Below are positions 55,167-64,000 of a stretch of 64,000 nucleotides of DNA, in pieces (the stretch's first letter is position 1; each line of letters opens with the position of its first letter). The translations under genes were made by a program, and so were the position numbers. Source of the stretch: Chromohalobacter marismortui (GTDB taxonomy: Bacteria; Pseudomonadota; Gammaproteobacteria; Pseudomonadales; Halomonadaceae); the NCBI RefSeq assembly GCF_004364315.1, contig NZ_SOBR01000003.1, positions 310,001 through 374,000 on the forward strand, given 5' to 3'. The notes beneath the pieces are model-generated. The model was not told the DNA's origin. It saw only the letters and a program-made list of their open reading frames with translations, and ran no database searches.

Positions 55167-57902
55167 TCAGCTCAATTTGCCGTGGCAATGCTTGTATTTC
55201 TTGCCTGAGCCACAAGGGCACGGATCGTTGCGCCCCACTTTGGGGCCTTCGCGACGTACCGGCTGACCGTCGTCTCCCTCCGCGGGTGCTTCTTCGCCTT
55301 CGGCCACTGACTCGGCCGAGGCCACGGCATCATCGTGGACCGGCTGACTGACCGCTCGCTCGCGCTCCAGTGTGGCGCGCCGCTCATGCTCGAGCTCATC
55401 GACTTCTTCCTGGCGCCGAACCTGCACATGACTCAGGATGCGAACGACATCGTGCTTGATGTTGCCCAATAGCGCCTGGAAGAGCTCGAAGGCTTCACGC
55501 TTGTATTCCTGCTTGGGATTCTTCTGTGCGTATCCACGTAGATGGATACCGCGACGCAGGTGGTCCATGTGTTGCAGGTGTTCCTTCCAGCGCGTGTCGA
55601 GCACCTGCAGCATGACCTGCTTTTCGAAACGCCGCATCAGCTCCGGACCGACCGCTTCCGTCTTGCTGGCGAAGAGTCCCCGGTGCTGATCGTGCAGGCG
55701 TTCACGCAGCAATTCTTCATGGAAGTGTTCGTCCTCTTCCGCCCATTGCACGACCGGCACATCGAGGTTGAACTCTTGCTTGAGGTAATCCTGTAGCCCC
55801 GGCAGGTCCCATTGCTCGGCCAAGCTCTGTGGCGGCACGTAACTGCTGATGGCCTCGGACAAGACCTGCTCGCGGATCTCCGCGATATTCGAGGAGAGAT
55901 CATCGGTGGCGAGCACCTCATCGCGCTGCTGATAGACGACGCGCCGCTGATCGTTGGAGACATCGTCGTATTCCAGCAACTGCTTGCGGATATCGAAGTT
56001 GCGACCTTCCACCTTTTTCTGGGCACGCTCGACGGCGTTGGAAACCATCTTGTGTTCGATCGCCTCACCGTGTTCCAGCCCCAAGGCGCTCATCAGCCGC
56101 TGCACGCGGTCGGAGCCGAACAAGCGCATGAGATTGTCTTCCAGCGAAAGGAAGAAACGCGTCGAGCCGGGATCGCCCTGACGGCCGGAACGCCCACGCA
56201 ACTGATTGTCGATGCGCCGTGATTCGTGGCGCTCGGAACCGATCACATGAAGCCCGCCCGCGGCGAGCACGGCATCGTGACGTTCCTGCCATGCCGCCTT
56301 GAGTTCCGCGACTTGCTCGTCGGTGGGATTATCGAGGGCTGCCGCTTCGGCCTCCCAGTTCCCGCCCAGCACGATATCGGTACCGCGCCCGGCCATGTTG
56401 GTGGCGATGGTCACGGCCCCCGGACGCCCGGCCTGGGAGATGATCTCGGCCTCACTCTGGTGCTGCTTGGCATTGAGCACGTTGTGCGGTATCTGATAGT
56501 GCTGCATCAGCTTGGCGAGATACTCGGAGGTTTCGATCGATGCCGTCCCCACCAGCACGGGCCGGCCGGCCTCGCGTTGCGTCTTGACGTCGTCGATGAT
56601 GGCTTCGAATTTTTCCTCGCCGCTCATGTAGACCAAGTCATTATGGTCCACACGCACCAACGGGCGGTTGGTGGGAATCACCATGACGTCCAGCCCATAG
56701 ATCTGACGGAACTCGAAGGCCTCGGTGTCGGCGGTCCCTGTCATCCCCGCCAATTTCTCGTAGAGACGGAAGTAGTTCTGGAACGTGGTGGAAGCCAGCG
56801 TCTGGCTCTCTTTCTGTATCGTGACCCCTTCCTTGGCCTCGACGGCCTGATGCAACCCTTCCGACCAACGACGCCCCGGCATGCTGCGTCCGGTATGCTC
56901 GTCGACGATCACCACTTCGCCATCGTTGACGATGTAATCGACATCGCGGTGGTAGAGGTGGCGCGCGCGTAATGCCGAATGCACGTGTTGCAAGAGCCCC
57001 AGGTTCTGGGCCGAGTACAGCGAGTCGTCCTGCCCCAGCATGTCAGCGTCACGCAGCAAGCCTTCCAGCTTCTGGTGACCGGCTTCCGTGAGCTCCACCT
57101 GTTTTTGCTTCTCATCGAGGGTGAAGTCCCCGCTGGTGGGATCCTCTTCGTCGCTGCACTCCTCGAGCCCCTGAGAAAGCTGATTGATACGCCGATAGAG
57201 CTCGACGTTCTCTTCGACCGGGCCGGAAATGATCAACGGCGTACGCGCTTCGTCGATGAGAATCGAGTCGACCTCATCGATGATCGCGTAATGCAAGGCA
57301 CGCTGGACTTTGTCATCCAGCGAAAACGCCATGTTGTCGCGCAGATAGTCGAAGCCGAATTCGTTGTTGGTACCGTAGGTAATATCGCATGCATAGGCTT
57401 CGCGCTTCTCGGACGATGGCTGGCCGGAGAAGATCGTCCCTACGCTCAGGTCGAGAAACTCATAGAGAGGGCGCATCCATTCGGCATCGCGACTCGCCAA
57501 GTAGTCGTTGACCGTCACCACGTGCACGCCCTTGCCGGTCAAGGCATTGAGGTAGACCGCCAGGGTGCCGACCAGGGTCTTGCCCTCGCCGGTCTTCATC
57601 TCGGCGATGCGCCCTTCGTGCAGCGTCATCCCGCCGACCATCTGCACGTCGAAGTGGCGCATTCCCATCACGCGCTTACTCGCCTCGCGCACTACGGCAA
57701 AGGCATCGGGAAGGAGTTTGTCGAGGGATTCGCCCGCCTCCAGGCGCTGGCGAAATTCGCCGGTCTTGGCCGTCAGCGCAGCATCGTCGAGGGCTTCGAA
57801 CGTCGGCTCCAGCGCGTTGATGGCCTCGGTGGCCTTGCGCATGCGTTTGACTTCGCGGTCGTTCTTCGAGCCGACCAGCTTGCGTACGATCGTATTGAGC
57901 AT
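55167..57902 (-). CDS. secA: preprotein translocase ATPase SecA
   Basis: A 911-residue motor of Sec export. Walker A MKTGEGKT at about residues 103-110, Walker B region [11 protein letters not shown], the helicase blocks [17 protein letters not shown] and [18 protein letters not shown], and the C-terminal zinc tail [14 protein letters not shown]. The start has AGGAA 6 bases upstream. A 125-codon frame with a signal peptide and RGPP motif ends 73 bases upstream on the same strand, with a predicted RNA helix adjoining the secA ribosome-binding site; see the separate entries. Confidence 0.98.
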   Translation of the reverse strand: MLNTIVRKLVGSKNDREVKRMRKATEAINALEPTFEALDDAALTAKTGEFRQRLEAGESLDKLLPDAFAVVREASKRVMGMRHFDVQMVGGMTLHEGRIAEMKTGEGKTLVGTLAVYLNALTGKGVHVVTVNDYLASRDAEWMRPLYEFLDLSVGTIFSGQPSSEKREAYACDITYGTNNEFGFDYLRDNMAFSLDDKVQRALHYAIIDEVDSILIDEARTPLIISGPVEENVELYRRINQLSQGLEECSDEEDPTSGDFTLDEKQKQVELTEAGHQKLEGLLRDADMLGQDDSLYSAQNLGLLQHVHSALRARHLYHRDVDYIVNDGEVVIVDEHTGRSMPGRRWSEGLHQAVEAKEGVTIQKESQTLASTTFQNYFRLYEKLAGMTGTADTEAFEFRQIYGLDVMVIPTNRPLVRVDHNDLVYMSGEEKFEAIIDDVKTQREAGRPVLVGTASIETSEYLAKLMQHYQIPHNVLNAKQHQSEAEIISQAGRPGAVTIATNMAGRGTDIVLGGNWEAEAAALDNPTDEQVAELKAAWQERHDAVLAAGGLHVIGSERHESRRIDNQLRGRSGRQGDPGSTRFFLSLEDNLMRLFGSDRVQRLMSALGLEHGEAIEHKMVSNAVERAQKKVEGRNFDIRKQLLEYDDVSNDQRRVVYQQRDEVLATDDLSSNIAEIREQVLSEAISSYVPPQSLAEQWDLPGLQDYLKQEFNLDVPVVQWAEEDEHFHEELLRERLHDQHRGLFASKTEAVGPELMRRFEKQVMLQVLDTRWKEHLQHMDHLRRGIHLRGYAQKNPKQEYKREAFELFQALLGNIKHDVVRILSHVQVRRQEEVDELEHERRATLERERAVSQPVHDDAVASAESVAEGEEAPAEGDDGQPVRREGPKVGRNDPCPCGSGKKYKHCHGKLS

Positions 57903-57917
57903 GTGAGTTCCTGAGTT

Positions 57918-58020
57918 CCAAAAGTGCCGAAAACGTCATGACGATCACCGCTCTGACGCGGTGTCGATGTCGATATCAGGCGATTTTCCGCCCAACATCA
58001 GAAAACCAGGCACTCTTTGG
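57918..58020 (-). promoter_or_regulatory. long-range RNA helix beside the secA ribosome-binding site
   Basis: On the minus strand, CCAAAGAGTGCC (58020-58009, codons for P112-A115 of the upstream frame) is complementary to GGCACTTTTGG (57928-57918), 11 pairs with one bulged base. The second arm ends 5 bases before the AGGAA of secA. A further CCT/AGG pairing could include that site. A ribosome halted at the upstream RGPP would cover the first arm and free the secA site. The pairing is seen; the function is inference. Confidence 0.5.
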
Positions 58021-58353
58021 AGGGCCGCGACGCGAGACGGCATCCAATCCGACGCTCAAGACATGACAACAACGCTGCGGCAAGCGCCACAGGCGCGATG
58101 ATGACGGCCGACGTCGGGCACTCGCCAATAGCCGCGTGCGTCGTGCCACTCGACGCGACTGGGCGCGGATGGCTTCCGGCGCCATCAGGCAGATCTGCGT
58201 CAAGCGCTCGGCGATGCGCAACGCATCGGCGCTCACCAACCCCGCCGGCAATAAACACCCTACCAACAGGCCGGCAAGCCAGCATTGCGCACGGTGACGT
58301 GCGCGAACACGGCGACGTGGCCACGTTGAGCTGTGGTGCGTGGTGCTGCTCAT
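57976..58353 (-). CDS. candidate SecM-type secretion monitor with an RGPP arrest motif
   Basis: A 125-codon frame directly upstream of secA, same strand, where E. coli has secM. The product looks secreted: basic n-region (PRRRVRARHRAQ, residues 12-23), hydrophobic core (WLAGLLVGCLLPAGLV, 25-40) and likely cleavage after VSA at residue 42. The rest is Arg-rich and ends RRGPPKSAWFSDVGRKIA. RGPP (109-112) resembles the RAPP/RAGP motifs of ApdA, ApdP and SecM arrest peptides, and as in those it lies close to the C-terminus. The codons for the two prolines overlap an RNA helix with the secA leader. The ATG has GGAG 12 bases upstream, weaker than usual. Codon use is not strongly biased, as in other monitors. 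Without comparison to relatives the coding status is not certain. Confidence 0.5.
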   Translation of the reverse strand: MSSTTHHSSTWPRRRVRARHRAQCWLAGLLVGCLLPAGLVSADALRIAERLTQICLMAPEAIRAQSRRVARRTRLLASARRRPSSSRLWRLPQRCCHVLSVGLDAVSRRGPPKSAWFSDVGRKIA

Positions 58354-58421
58354 GCTATCGACGAGCTCCGGCTCATGGTAGATTGCGCAGACATTCTGCT
58401 TTCCTTCGCGCGGGCAAGCCC

Positions 58422-58883
58422 ATGAGTATAAAGGCTAAGCGTTTCCGAGCCCAGTCCATGCATCACCTTATCGACGGTTCCGGAGAACTGGGATCGGTGG
58501 TACGCATGGCCAAACTGCTGGAACACGCCCAACAGCACCTGCGTGCCGAGCTTCCCACCGAAGTCGCCGAACACGTCTATGTCGGCGGCTATCGAGACGG
58601 CGCCTTGACCCTGATTACCGATGGGGCCGTCTGGCTGACGTGGCTTCGTTACGAGCGACAGCGATTGCTGATGTTGCTGCGCCAGCTGCCCGAGTTCAAC
58701 GCCGTGCTCTCGCTCAACTTCAAGGTTCGCCCCGTGCGTCCACTCAAGGCCCCGGTTCATCAGGCGCGCACGCTGTCCCCGGACGCCGCGCACCATCTCA
58801 TGGTATGCGCCGACGATACCACGGATCCGAAGCTGAAAAAGGCATTGGCGCGCCTGGCGTCGCATGCCCCCGGGGATGCCTAG
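58422..58883 (+). CDS. dciA: DUF721 protein, DciA-like
   Basis: A 153-residue DUF721 protein. It contains LPTEVAEHVYVGGYRDGALTLI and TWLRYERQRLLMLL..., the conserved nucleic-acid-binding region of the family. DciA is thought to load or assist the replicative helicase DnaB in bacteria lacking DnaC/DnaI. ATG 58422 is chosen by family start. A GC-rich open frame upstream of it (58017-58421) is most likely the antisense shadow of the secM-like frame. DUF721 genes are often near secA and lpxC; here it lies on the opposite strand between them. Confidence 0.88.
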   Translation: MSIKAKRFRAQSMHHLIDGSGELGSVVRMAKLLEHAQQHLRAELPTEVAEHVYVGGYRDGALTLITDGAVWLTWLRYERQRLLMLLRQLPEFNAVLSLNFKVRPVRPLKAPVHQARTLSPDAAHHLMVCADDTTDPKLKKALARLASHAPGDA

Positions 58884-58908
58884 AGACTGTCTGACAGCGG
58901 TCCCCATG

Positions 58909-58935
58909 AAAAACGCCGACCTGAGCGGTCGGCGT
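58909..58935 (-). terminator. lpxC terminator
   Basis: A perfect 9-bp stem ACGCCGACC/GGTCGGCGT with a 5-base loop, followed on the minus strand by TTTTCATGG, between convergent lpxC and dciA. Confidence 0.85.
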
Positions 58936-58969
58936 CAATAAAAGCTTGGTCTTACTCTTGGCCTGACGA

Positions 58970-59881
58970 TCAGGCCAGCGCGGGTGCCGCGTACGAGATG
59001 GGCGCCGCCTGAGTTTCGTCTTCGAAAGTCACGATCTCCCAGGCATCCTGCTGAGCCATCAAGGCACGGCATAGCTTGTTGTTCAAGCCATGGCCGGATT
59101 TGACGCCGCGAAACTCACCGATGAGGCTGTGTCCCAGTTGATACAAATCGCCAATGGCATCGAGCACCTTGTGCTTGACGAACTCATCCTCGTAACGCAG
59201 TCCGCCTTCGTTCACGATGCGATAATCATCGACGACGATGGCGTTGTCCAGGCTCCCGCCGAGCGCCAGGTTCTGGGCACGCAAGAATTCCAGGTCACGC
59301 ATGAAGCCAAAGGTACGGGCGCGCGACACTTCCTTGACGAAAGAAGTGGTCGAAAAATCGACACTCGCGGTCTGTTTCTGATGCGCGAAGACCGGATGAT
59401 CGAAGTCGATGGCGAACGCCACCTTGAAGCCATTGTGCGGTAGAAAGCGCGCTTCCTTGTCTTCTTCTGCCACCACGATCTCGCGTTTGATGCGAATGAA
59501 CTTCTTGGGGGCGCCCTGCTCGGCGATACCGGCCGACTGAATCAGGAACACGAAAGGACCGGCACTGCCATCCATGATGGGCACTTCCGGCGCACTGAGC
59601 TCGACGAAGACATTGTCGATTCCCAAGCCGGCAAATGCCGACATCAAGTGTTCAACCGTCGCCACCTTGACGCCATCACGCGAAAGTGCCGTACACAGCG
59701 TGGTGTCGGTCACATGTTCGGCATTGGCGGCAATCTGCACTACGGGATCGAGATCGGTACGCACGAAGACGATGCCAGTATTGACCGGCGCGGGGCGCAG
59801 TGTCAGGTATACTTTTTCACCTGAATGCAAGCCCACACCAGTGGCACGGATGGTATTCTTTAATGTACGTTGTCTAATCAT
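58970..59881 (-). CDS. lpxC: UDP-3-O-acyl-N-acetylglucosamine deacetylase
   Basis: A 303-residue zinc amidase, the committed step of lipid A synthesis. [24 protein letters not shown] is the family start (here given in its leading residues only: [15 protein letters not shown]). Zinc ligands lie in VEHLMSAF and [10 protein letters not shown], and the catalytic His in [10 protein letters not shown]. Downstream of ftsZ in the division cluster. LapB (25.7 kb) is its known proteolytic regulator. Confidence 0.97.
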   Translation of the reverse strand: MIRQRTLKNTIRATGVGLHSGEKVYLTLRPAPVNTGIVFVRTDLDPVVQIAANAEHVTDTTLCTALSRDGVKVATVEHLMSAFAGLGIDNVFVELSAPEVPIMDGSAGPFVFLIQSAGIAEQGAPKKFIRIKREIVVAEEDKEARFLPHNGFKVAFAIDFDHPVFAHQKQTASVDFSTTSFVKEVSRARTFGFMRDLEFLRAQNLALGGSLDNAIVVDDYRIVNEGGLRYEDEFVKHKVLDAIGDLYQLGHSLIGEFRGVKSGHGLNNKLCRALMAQQDAWEIVTFEDETQAAPISYAAPALA

Positions 59882-59998
59882 GGGCGTAAGCCAAGCTTGG
59901 AAATCGTTATGAAACGGCGTTCACTATAACACCGAACAAGCGTTTCAACAAAAAAATGTCGCCTGGCCACGCCTATGCGCCCAGCATATGTCGCTCGA

Positions 59999-61183
59999 TC
60001 AATCGGCCTGACGACGCAAGAACGCCGGAATATCCAGGTAATCATCGAGCTCTTGCGACTTGCGCCGCGACTCCTGCCGAGACTTCGCCGACTCGTCCTG
60101 CTCCTTGGCCGCCTGCTGACGCATGACGGTGGGCTGCTGAAGCTTGCGATAATCGGGCGATTCGGCGCTGCGTGCCGCCGCGACCGTTTCACGCTGTGGG
60201 GTAGCGACTGCCGCCTTGTCCTTGAGCCCCTCGAGCCCTGCCGCCACGACGGTGACGCGCAACTCGTCGGACAACTCCATGTCGATGGACGTCCCCACCA
60301 CGATCGTCGCGTCCTGAGACGCGAACTCCTGCACGGTGGCCCCGACATCGTTGAACTCCCCGATGGAAAGGTCCGGCCCCGCCGTGATGTTGACCAGGAT
60401 ACCGCGCGCGCCGTGCAAGTCGATGTCTTCCAGCAAGGGGCTGCGAATAGCCTTCTCCGCCGCTTCGCGCGCGCGATTCTCGCCAGTGGCCGCGCCGGTG
60501 CCCATCATCGCCATGCCCATCTCGGACATCACCGTGCGCACATCGGCAAAGTCGACGTTGATGATCCCCGGGCTGGTGATCAGCTCGGCGATACCCTGCA
60601 CCGCACCGAGCAATACGTCGTTGGCGGCACTGAACGCAGACAACAGGCTGGCATTCTTGCCGAGTACCGCGAGCAGCTTTTCGTTGGGGATGGTGATCAA
60701 CGAATCGACATACTCGGAGAGCGCTTCCATGCCTTCCTCGGCAGCTCGCATCCGCTTGGGCCCCTCGAAGGGGAACGGACGCGTCACCACCGCCACGGTC
60801 AGGATGCCCAACTCCTTGGCGACCTGTGCCACGATCGGTGCACCGCCGGTGCCGGTTCCCCCGCCCATGCCGGCGGTAATGAAGACCATGTCGGCGCCTT
60901 GCAGCAATTCCGCGATCCGCTCGCGGTCTTCCATCGCCGCTTGACGACCAACATCGGGACTGGCACCAGCGCCTAGCCCCTTGGTGATCTCGCTGCCGAG
61001 CTGAAGAACGGTCTTGGCGGCAACACGTTTGAGTGCCTGAGCGTCGGTATTGGCACAGATGAATTCGACGCCCTCGATATTGCTCTCGACCATGTGGTTG
61101 ACGGCATTGCCACCGCCGCCACCGACGCCAATCACCTTGATAACCGCGCTGCTAGAAGGTGCGTTATCTACCAGTTCGAACAT
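59999..61183 (-). CDS. ftsZ: cell division protein FtsZ
   Basis: A 394-residue tubulin-like GTPase forming the Z ring. Signature [12 protein letters not shown] near residue 104-115, [15 protein letters not shown] near the start, and the catalytic T7 loop [11 protein letters not shown]. The C-terminal conserved peptide [14 protein letters not shown], which binds FtsA and ZipA, closes the protein after a variable linker rich in Ser/Lys/Gln (about 330-378). Between ftsA and lpxC. Confidence 0.98.
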   Translation of the reverse strand: MFELVDNAPSSSAVIKVIGVGGGGGNAVNHMVESNIEGVEFICANTDAQALKRVAAKTVLQLGSEITKGLGAGASPDVGRQAAMEDRERIAELLQGADMVFITAGMGGGTGTGGAPIVAQVAKELGILTVAVVTRPFPFEGPKRMRAAEEGMEALSEYVDSLITIPNEKLLAVLGKNASLLSAFSAANDVLLGAVQGIAELITSPGIINVDFADVRTVMSEMGMAMMGTGAATGENRAREAAEKAIRSPLLEDIDLHGARGILVNITAGPDLSIGEFNDVGATVQEFASQDATIVVGTSIDMELSDELRVTVVAAGLEGLKDKAAVATPQRETVAAARSAESPDYRKLQQPTVMRQQAAKEQDESAKSRQESRRKSQELDDYLDIPAFLRRQAD

Positions 61184-61221
61184 AAGCCCCGTCTCCTGTG
61201 ACCGCTACCAGTGCGGCCCTC

Positions 61222-62493
61222 TCAGAAATTTCCTTTAAACCAACTTTTGATCCTTTCCAACCCCGAGCGCTCCTGCCTTTGTCCACGTCGGGTATGAGCC
61301 TCTTCTCTACGGGGCTGAGCCGACACGACGGCATTACGTTTGGCATCATTCATACCGTAGAGTAGCAAACCCACTCCCGTCGAATAAATCGGGTTGCGCA
61401 CGACATCGACGAGACCGCGAACGTTGTGTGGATAAGCAATGCGCACGGGCATGTGAAAGATTTCTTCAGCCAGCTCGACGACACCCTCCATACGCGACGT
61501 ACCGCCGGTGAGTACCACACCGGCCGCCACGAGATCTTCGTAGCCGCTACGCCGCAATTCTTCGCGCACCAATGTGAACAATTCCTCGTAACGAGGTTCG
61601 ACCACCTCGGCCAACGCCTGACGAGAAAGATCTCGCGCCGGTCTGTCCCCCACGCTGGGAACTTTGATCATTTCATCGCTGCTTGCCAGCTGGGTCAGTG
61701 CACAGGCGTATTTGACCTTGATGTCTTCCGCATACTGTGTCGGCGTGCGCAAGGCCATGGCGATATCATTGGTCACCTGATCGCCCGCGATGGGGATCAC
61801 CGCCGTATGGCGTATGGCCCCTTCGGTAAATACGGCGATATCGGTGGTCCCGCCACCAATATCGACCATGCAAACGCCCAACTCGCGTTCGTCTTCCGTC
61901 AATACCGCGTAACTCGACGCCAATTGCTCCAGAATGATGTCATCGACTTCCAAACCGCAGCGACGTACGCATTTTTCGATGTTTTGCACGGCATTCAAGG
62001 CAGCCGTGACCAGGTGAACGCGTGCCTCGAGTCGGACACCGGACATCCCCAAGGGTTCGCGGATACCCTCCTGGTTATCGATGGCAAACTCCTGGGGCAA
62101 TACGTGAAGGATACGCTGCCCTTCGGAAATGGCTCGCGCCCGGGCCGAGTCGATGACGCGGTCGATATCCGAAGGAGTGACTTCGCGCTCCTTGATGGCC
62201 ACGACACCGTCGGAATTCATCGAGCTGATGTGACTACCGGCAACGCCAACATACACCGAGTGAATATCGCAACCCGCCATCAACTCCGCTTCCTCGACGG
62301 CGCGCTGTATCGACTGCACGGTCGACTCGATATTGATGACGACCCCTTTTTTCATGCCGCGCGAGGGGTGCGAACCAATGCCTGCGATCTCGATGCTTCC
62401 ATCATCGGACGGCTGACCAACGATAGCGACTACCTTGGACGTTCCGATATCCAGCCCAACCACCATGTTGGAAGCATTGGATTGTCCTGCCAT
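61222..62493 (-). CDS. ftsA: cell division protein FtsA
   Basis: A 423-residue actin-like membrane anchor of the Z ring. VVGLDIGTSKVVAIVG (about residues 12-27) and VDIGGGTTDIAVF (about residues 203-215) are the actin-fold phosphate loops, and VLTGGTSRMEGV the adenosine motif. The C-terminus ends with an amphipathic helix (RSGLERIKSWFKGNF) that binds the membrane. It follows ftsQ by 203 bases, which contain a good promoter. Confidence 0.97.
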   Translation of the reverse strand: MAGQSNASNMVVGLDIGTSKVVAIVGQPSDDGSIEIAGIGSHPSRGMKKGVVINIESTVQSIQRAVEEAELMAGCDIHSVYVGVAGSHISSMNSDGVVAIKEREVTPSDIDRVIDSARARAISEGQRILHVLPQEFAIDNQEGIREPLGMSGVRLEARVHLVTAALNAVQNIEKCVRRCGLEVDDIILEQLASSYAVLTEDERELGVCMVDIGGGTTDIAVFTEGAIRHTAVIPIAGDQVTNDIAMALRTPTQYAEDIKVKYACALTQLASSDEMIKVPSVGDRPARDLSRQALAEVVEPRYEELFTLVREELRRSGYEDLVAAGVVLTGGTSRMEGVVELAEEIFHMPVRIAYPHNVRGLVDVVRNPIYSTGVGLLLYGMNDAKRNAVVSAQPRREEAHTRRGQRQERSGLERIKSWFKGNF

Positions 62494-62563
62494 AGGTCGG
62501 GGTCACTCCTCGAACTGCACTGGGTTTAAAAGCCATTGAGACACAAAAAAACGTGTTGAGCCA

Positions 62564-62591
62564 ATTATAGGAACAGGAAACTTAAAGTCAC
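62564..62591 (-). promoter_or_regulatory. sigma-70 promoter of ftsA(Z)
   Basis: Minus-strand GTGACT, 16-base spacer, consensus TATAAT, about 70 bases upstream of the ftsA start, in the ftsQ-ftsA gap. Confidence 0.6.
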
Positions 62592-62696
62592 CACCCAACA
62601 GGTTAAAACGGCCTCAGAATACGGTGATTTTTGCAAAAAGGGAAACCCGAGTCGCCCGGATTTCGTGGCCTGGCGCCGAAAAAGGCAATTGTGACG

Positions 62697-63419
62697 TTAC
62701 TCAATCGCCTCGGTTTCGGTTTCTCCATGCCAGGCCACCGCAACCCCATTGGGATAGCGTAAATCAATGTAGCGGATTTGCGACGCCTGCGCTCCCAACT
62801 GGCGTTGCCAGGCCGCGGTAAAACGCGCCAGGCGAGACGCTAGGTCGGCGCGTCCCAGCATCACCCAGACACTATCATTGACCTGGAAACGCCACGCCCC
62901 ACGATCCTCCAACCGCAACTGCGTGACTTTTAAATCCAGCACGTCCAAGCGGCGACGCAGCGAGTCGAGATACGCCAACACCTCAGGCCCGCTCCCCTTG
63001 GGCCCTGCCAGATCCGGCAAGGACTTATCCAAATCCTCGACCGGGCCTGGCGAGAAAGGCTCACCCTGCGTATTGAGAAGCTTGTCATCGTTCCAGTGCG
63101 CCACCGGCACTTGTTCGAAAAGCTCGAAGCGCAAGGCATTGGGCCACTCACGCGAGACTTTCACTTCCGAGAGCCAGTCGATTTCGCGCGCCTCATCGCG
63201 CACCTGATCGAGATCGATGGATAGCCACGTCTCACCGCTGACCAAGGGGGCCAGATTGTGCTGCAAATAGGCCGCCGAGACATAGTGCAGATCGCCGCCG
63301 ATGGAAACCCGTTCTATGGGCCGGTCGAGCCAGATCCACAACGTACGCCCGCCAGCACCGAGCAAAACAACGAACAGAATCAAACCTAGCAAGGCACCGC
63401 GCAAACCGGCCTCCTTCAT
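62697..63419 (-). CDS. ftsQ: cell division protein FtsQ
   Basis: A 240-residue single-pass membrane protein of the FtsQLB divisome complex. Short cytoplasmic N-terminus, membrane helix (about 6-28, LLGLILFVVLLGAGG), then the POTRA domain (RPIERVSIGGDLHYVSAAYLQ) and the beta domain ending QIRYIDLRYPNGVAVAW. ATG 63419 follows AGGAGG with good spacing, preferred to an upstream start at 63488 that lies inside ddl. 7 bases after ddl. Confidence 0.95.
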   Translation of the reverse strand: MKEAGLRGALLGLILFVVLLGAGGRTLWIWLDRPIERVSIGGDLHYVSAAYLQHNLAPLVSGETWLSIDLDQVRDEAREIDWLSEVKVSREWPNALRFELFEQVPVAHWNDDKLLNTQGEPFSPGPVEDLDKSLPDLAGPKGSGPEVLAYLDSLRRRLDVLDLKVTQLRLEDRGAWRFQVNDSVWVMLGRADLASRLARFTAAWQRQLGAQASQIRYIDLRYPNGVAVAWHGETETEAIE

Positions 63420-63426
63420 TGCCGCA

Positions 63427-64000
63427 TCACTCGTCGCTCGTGGTGTCGAGAATCCGCAACACCAAGGCATCGAAGTCGAGCCCGGCATGCGCCGCTGCTT
63501 GCGGAACCAGGCTGTGGTCGGTCATGCCCGGCACCGTGTTGACTTCAAGCAACCAGAAGCGGCCTTGCGCATCGCGCATCACATCCACACGCCCCCAGCC
63601 CCGGCCGCCGATCACCTCGAATGCACGGCGGCATAGCTCGCCCAGCGCCCGCTCATCGGCGGCCTCGAGACCACATGGCAAGAGATAGCGCGTGGTGTCG
63701 GAATGATACTTGGCCTGGTAATCGTAAAAGCCGCTGGGCACCTCGACACGAATCGCCGGCAACACCTCGTCGCCGAGCAGCGACACGGTATACTCCTCGC
63801 CCTGCACGAACCTTTCGGCCATGATGGCATTGTCGAAACGCGCCGCCTCGGTATGGGCGGCGATCAACGCATCCCGCGTATCGACGATGCTGATCCCGAT
63901 GGTCGAGCCTTCATGCACCGGCTTGACGATCATGGGCAGTCCGAGGGTCGCGATGACCGCATCCCAATCCACCGCACCTTCCAGCATGACGCTCTCCGGC
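63427..64000 (-). CDS. ddl: D-alanine--D-alanine ligase (N-terminus cut by window edge)
   Basis: ATP-grasp ligase that makes the D-Ala-D-Ala stem of peptidoglycan. Only the C-terminal 191 codons are present. VKPVHEGSTIGI, AERFVQGEEYTVSLL, GFYDYQAKYHSD and the metal/phosphate-binding EVNTVPGMTDHSLVP are clear family blocks. Its position directly before ftsQ is that of DdlB. Confidence 0.95.
   Translation of the reverse strand, partial: PESVMLEGAVDWDAVIATLGLPMIVKPVHEGSTIGISIVDTRDALIAAHTEAARFDNAIMAERFVQGEEYTVSLLGDEVLPAIRVEVPSGFYDYQAKYHSDTTRYLLPCGLEAADERALGELCRRAFEVIGGRGWGRVDVMRDAQGRFWLLEVNTVPGMTDHSLVPQAAAHAGLDFDALVLRILDTTSDE

Noticed and set aside
57998-58324. Second minus-strand open frame overlapping the secM-like frame in another phase
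   Set aside because: Its product lacks a clear signal peptide and ends without an arrest-like motif; the 125-codon frame is better supported.
58017-58421. Plus-strand open frame extending upstream of dciA
   Set aside because: No ribosome-binding site or family similarity before ATG 58422; it is antisense to the secM-like frame and arises from its codon pattern in high-G+C DNA.

Overview
The window is a stretch of ordinary chromosome from a high-G+C gammaproteobacterium. Protein similarity and gene order point to the Halomonadaceae (Chromohalobacter/Halomonas). That placement is inference: the core genes look Pseudomonas/Oceanospirillales-like, tyrA and aroA are fused, and there is a TrkH/TrkI-type potassium transporter typical of halophiles. 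I see no insertion sequence, prophage, CRISPR array or rRNA operon.

Layout. 1-4.2 kb: argG (cut by the window edge), rnt, grxD, argF and a small zinc-ribbon gene. 4.3-8.4 kb: tRNA-Ala(GGC), a gacA/uvrY-type response regulator with an apparent 1-base frameshift, uvrC, pgsA, then tRNA-Gly, tRNA-Cys and tRNA-Leu with a scrambled tRNA-Gly remnant between the first two. 8.4-24.8 kb: an FNR-type regulator lacking two Fe-S ligands, a lipoprotein, proS, a GAF-GGDEF-EAL protein, a SlyD-like isomerase with rfaH, ampG, two large unrecognised proteins, topB, a small membrane protein with a FUSC protein, and sdhE-ygfX. 25-32.7 kb: ihfB-lapA-lapB, pyrF, a ComEA-like protein, an SDR reductase, fxsA, groESL behind a good sigma-32 promoter, and trmJ. 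32.8-42.6 kb, minus strand: gyrA-serC-pheA-tyrA/aroA-cmk-rpsA. 42.9-47.1 kb: rdgC with a PlsC-like acyltransferase, a Trk potassium transporter and a small unknown protein. 47.2-52.8 kb: pilA divergent from pilB-pilC-pilD-coaE-yacG. 52.9-64 kb, minus strand: the end of the division and cell-wall cluster in the order ddl-ftsQ-ftsA-ftsZ-lpxC, then (after plus-strand dciA) secA-argJ-mutT.

How the genes work together. argG, argF and argJ serve arginine synthesis. pheA, tyrA/aroA and serC serve aromatic amino acid and serine synthesis. ddl, ftsQAZ and lpxC link peptidoglycan, septation and lipid A, and lapA/lapB probably tune LpxC turnover. The pil genes build type IV pili.

The most interesting signal is just upstream of secA. 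A 125-codon reading frame encodes a protein with a convincing Sec signal peptide that ends in an RGPP motif, resembling known SecM/RAPP-type ribosome-arrest peptides. The mRNA over the two prolines and following codons is complementary, with one bulge, to 11 bases just upstream of the secA ribosome-binding site. This is the arrangement expected of a SecM-type secretion monitor, and I propose it as a candidate undescribed arrest-peptide system. Other points of note are the gacA frameshift, the FNR-like protein with a broken cysteine set, separation of ihfB from rpsA that one inversion would explain, and a 6-copy heptanucleotide repeat.
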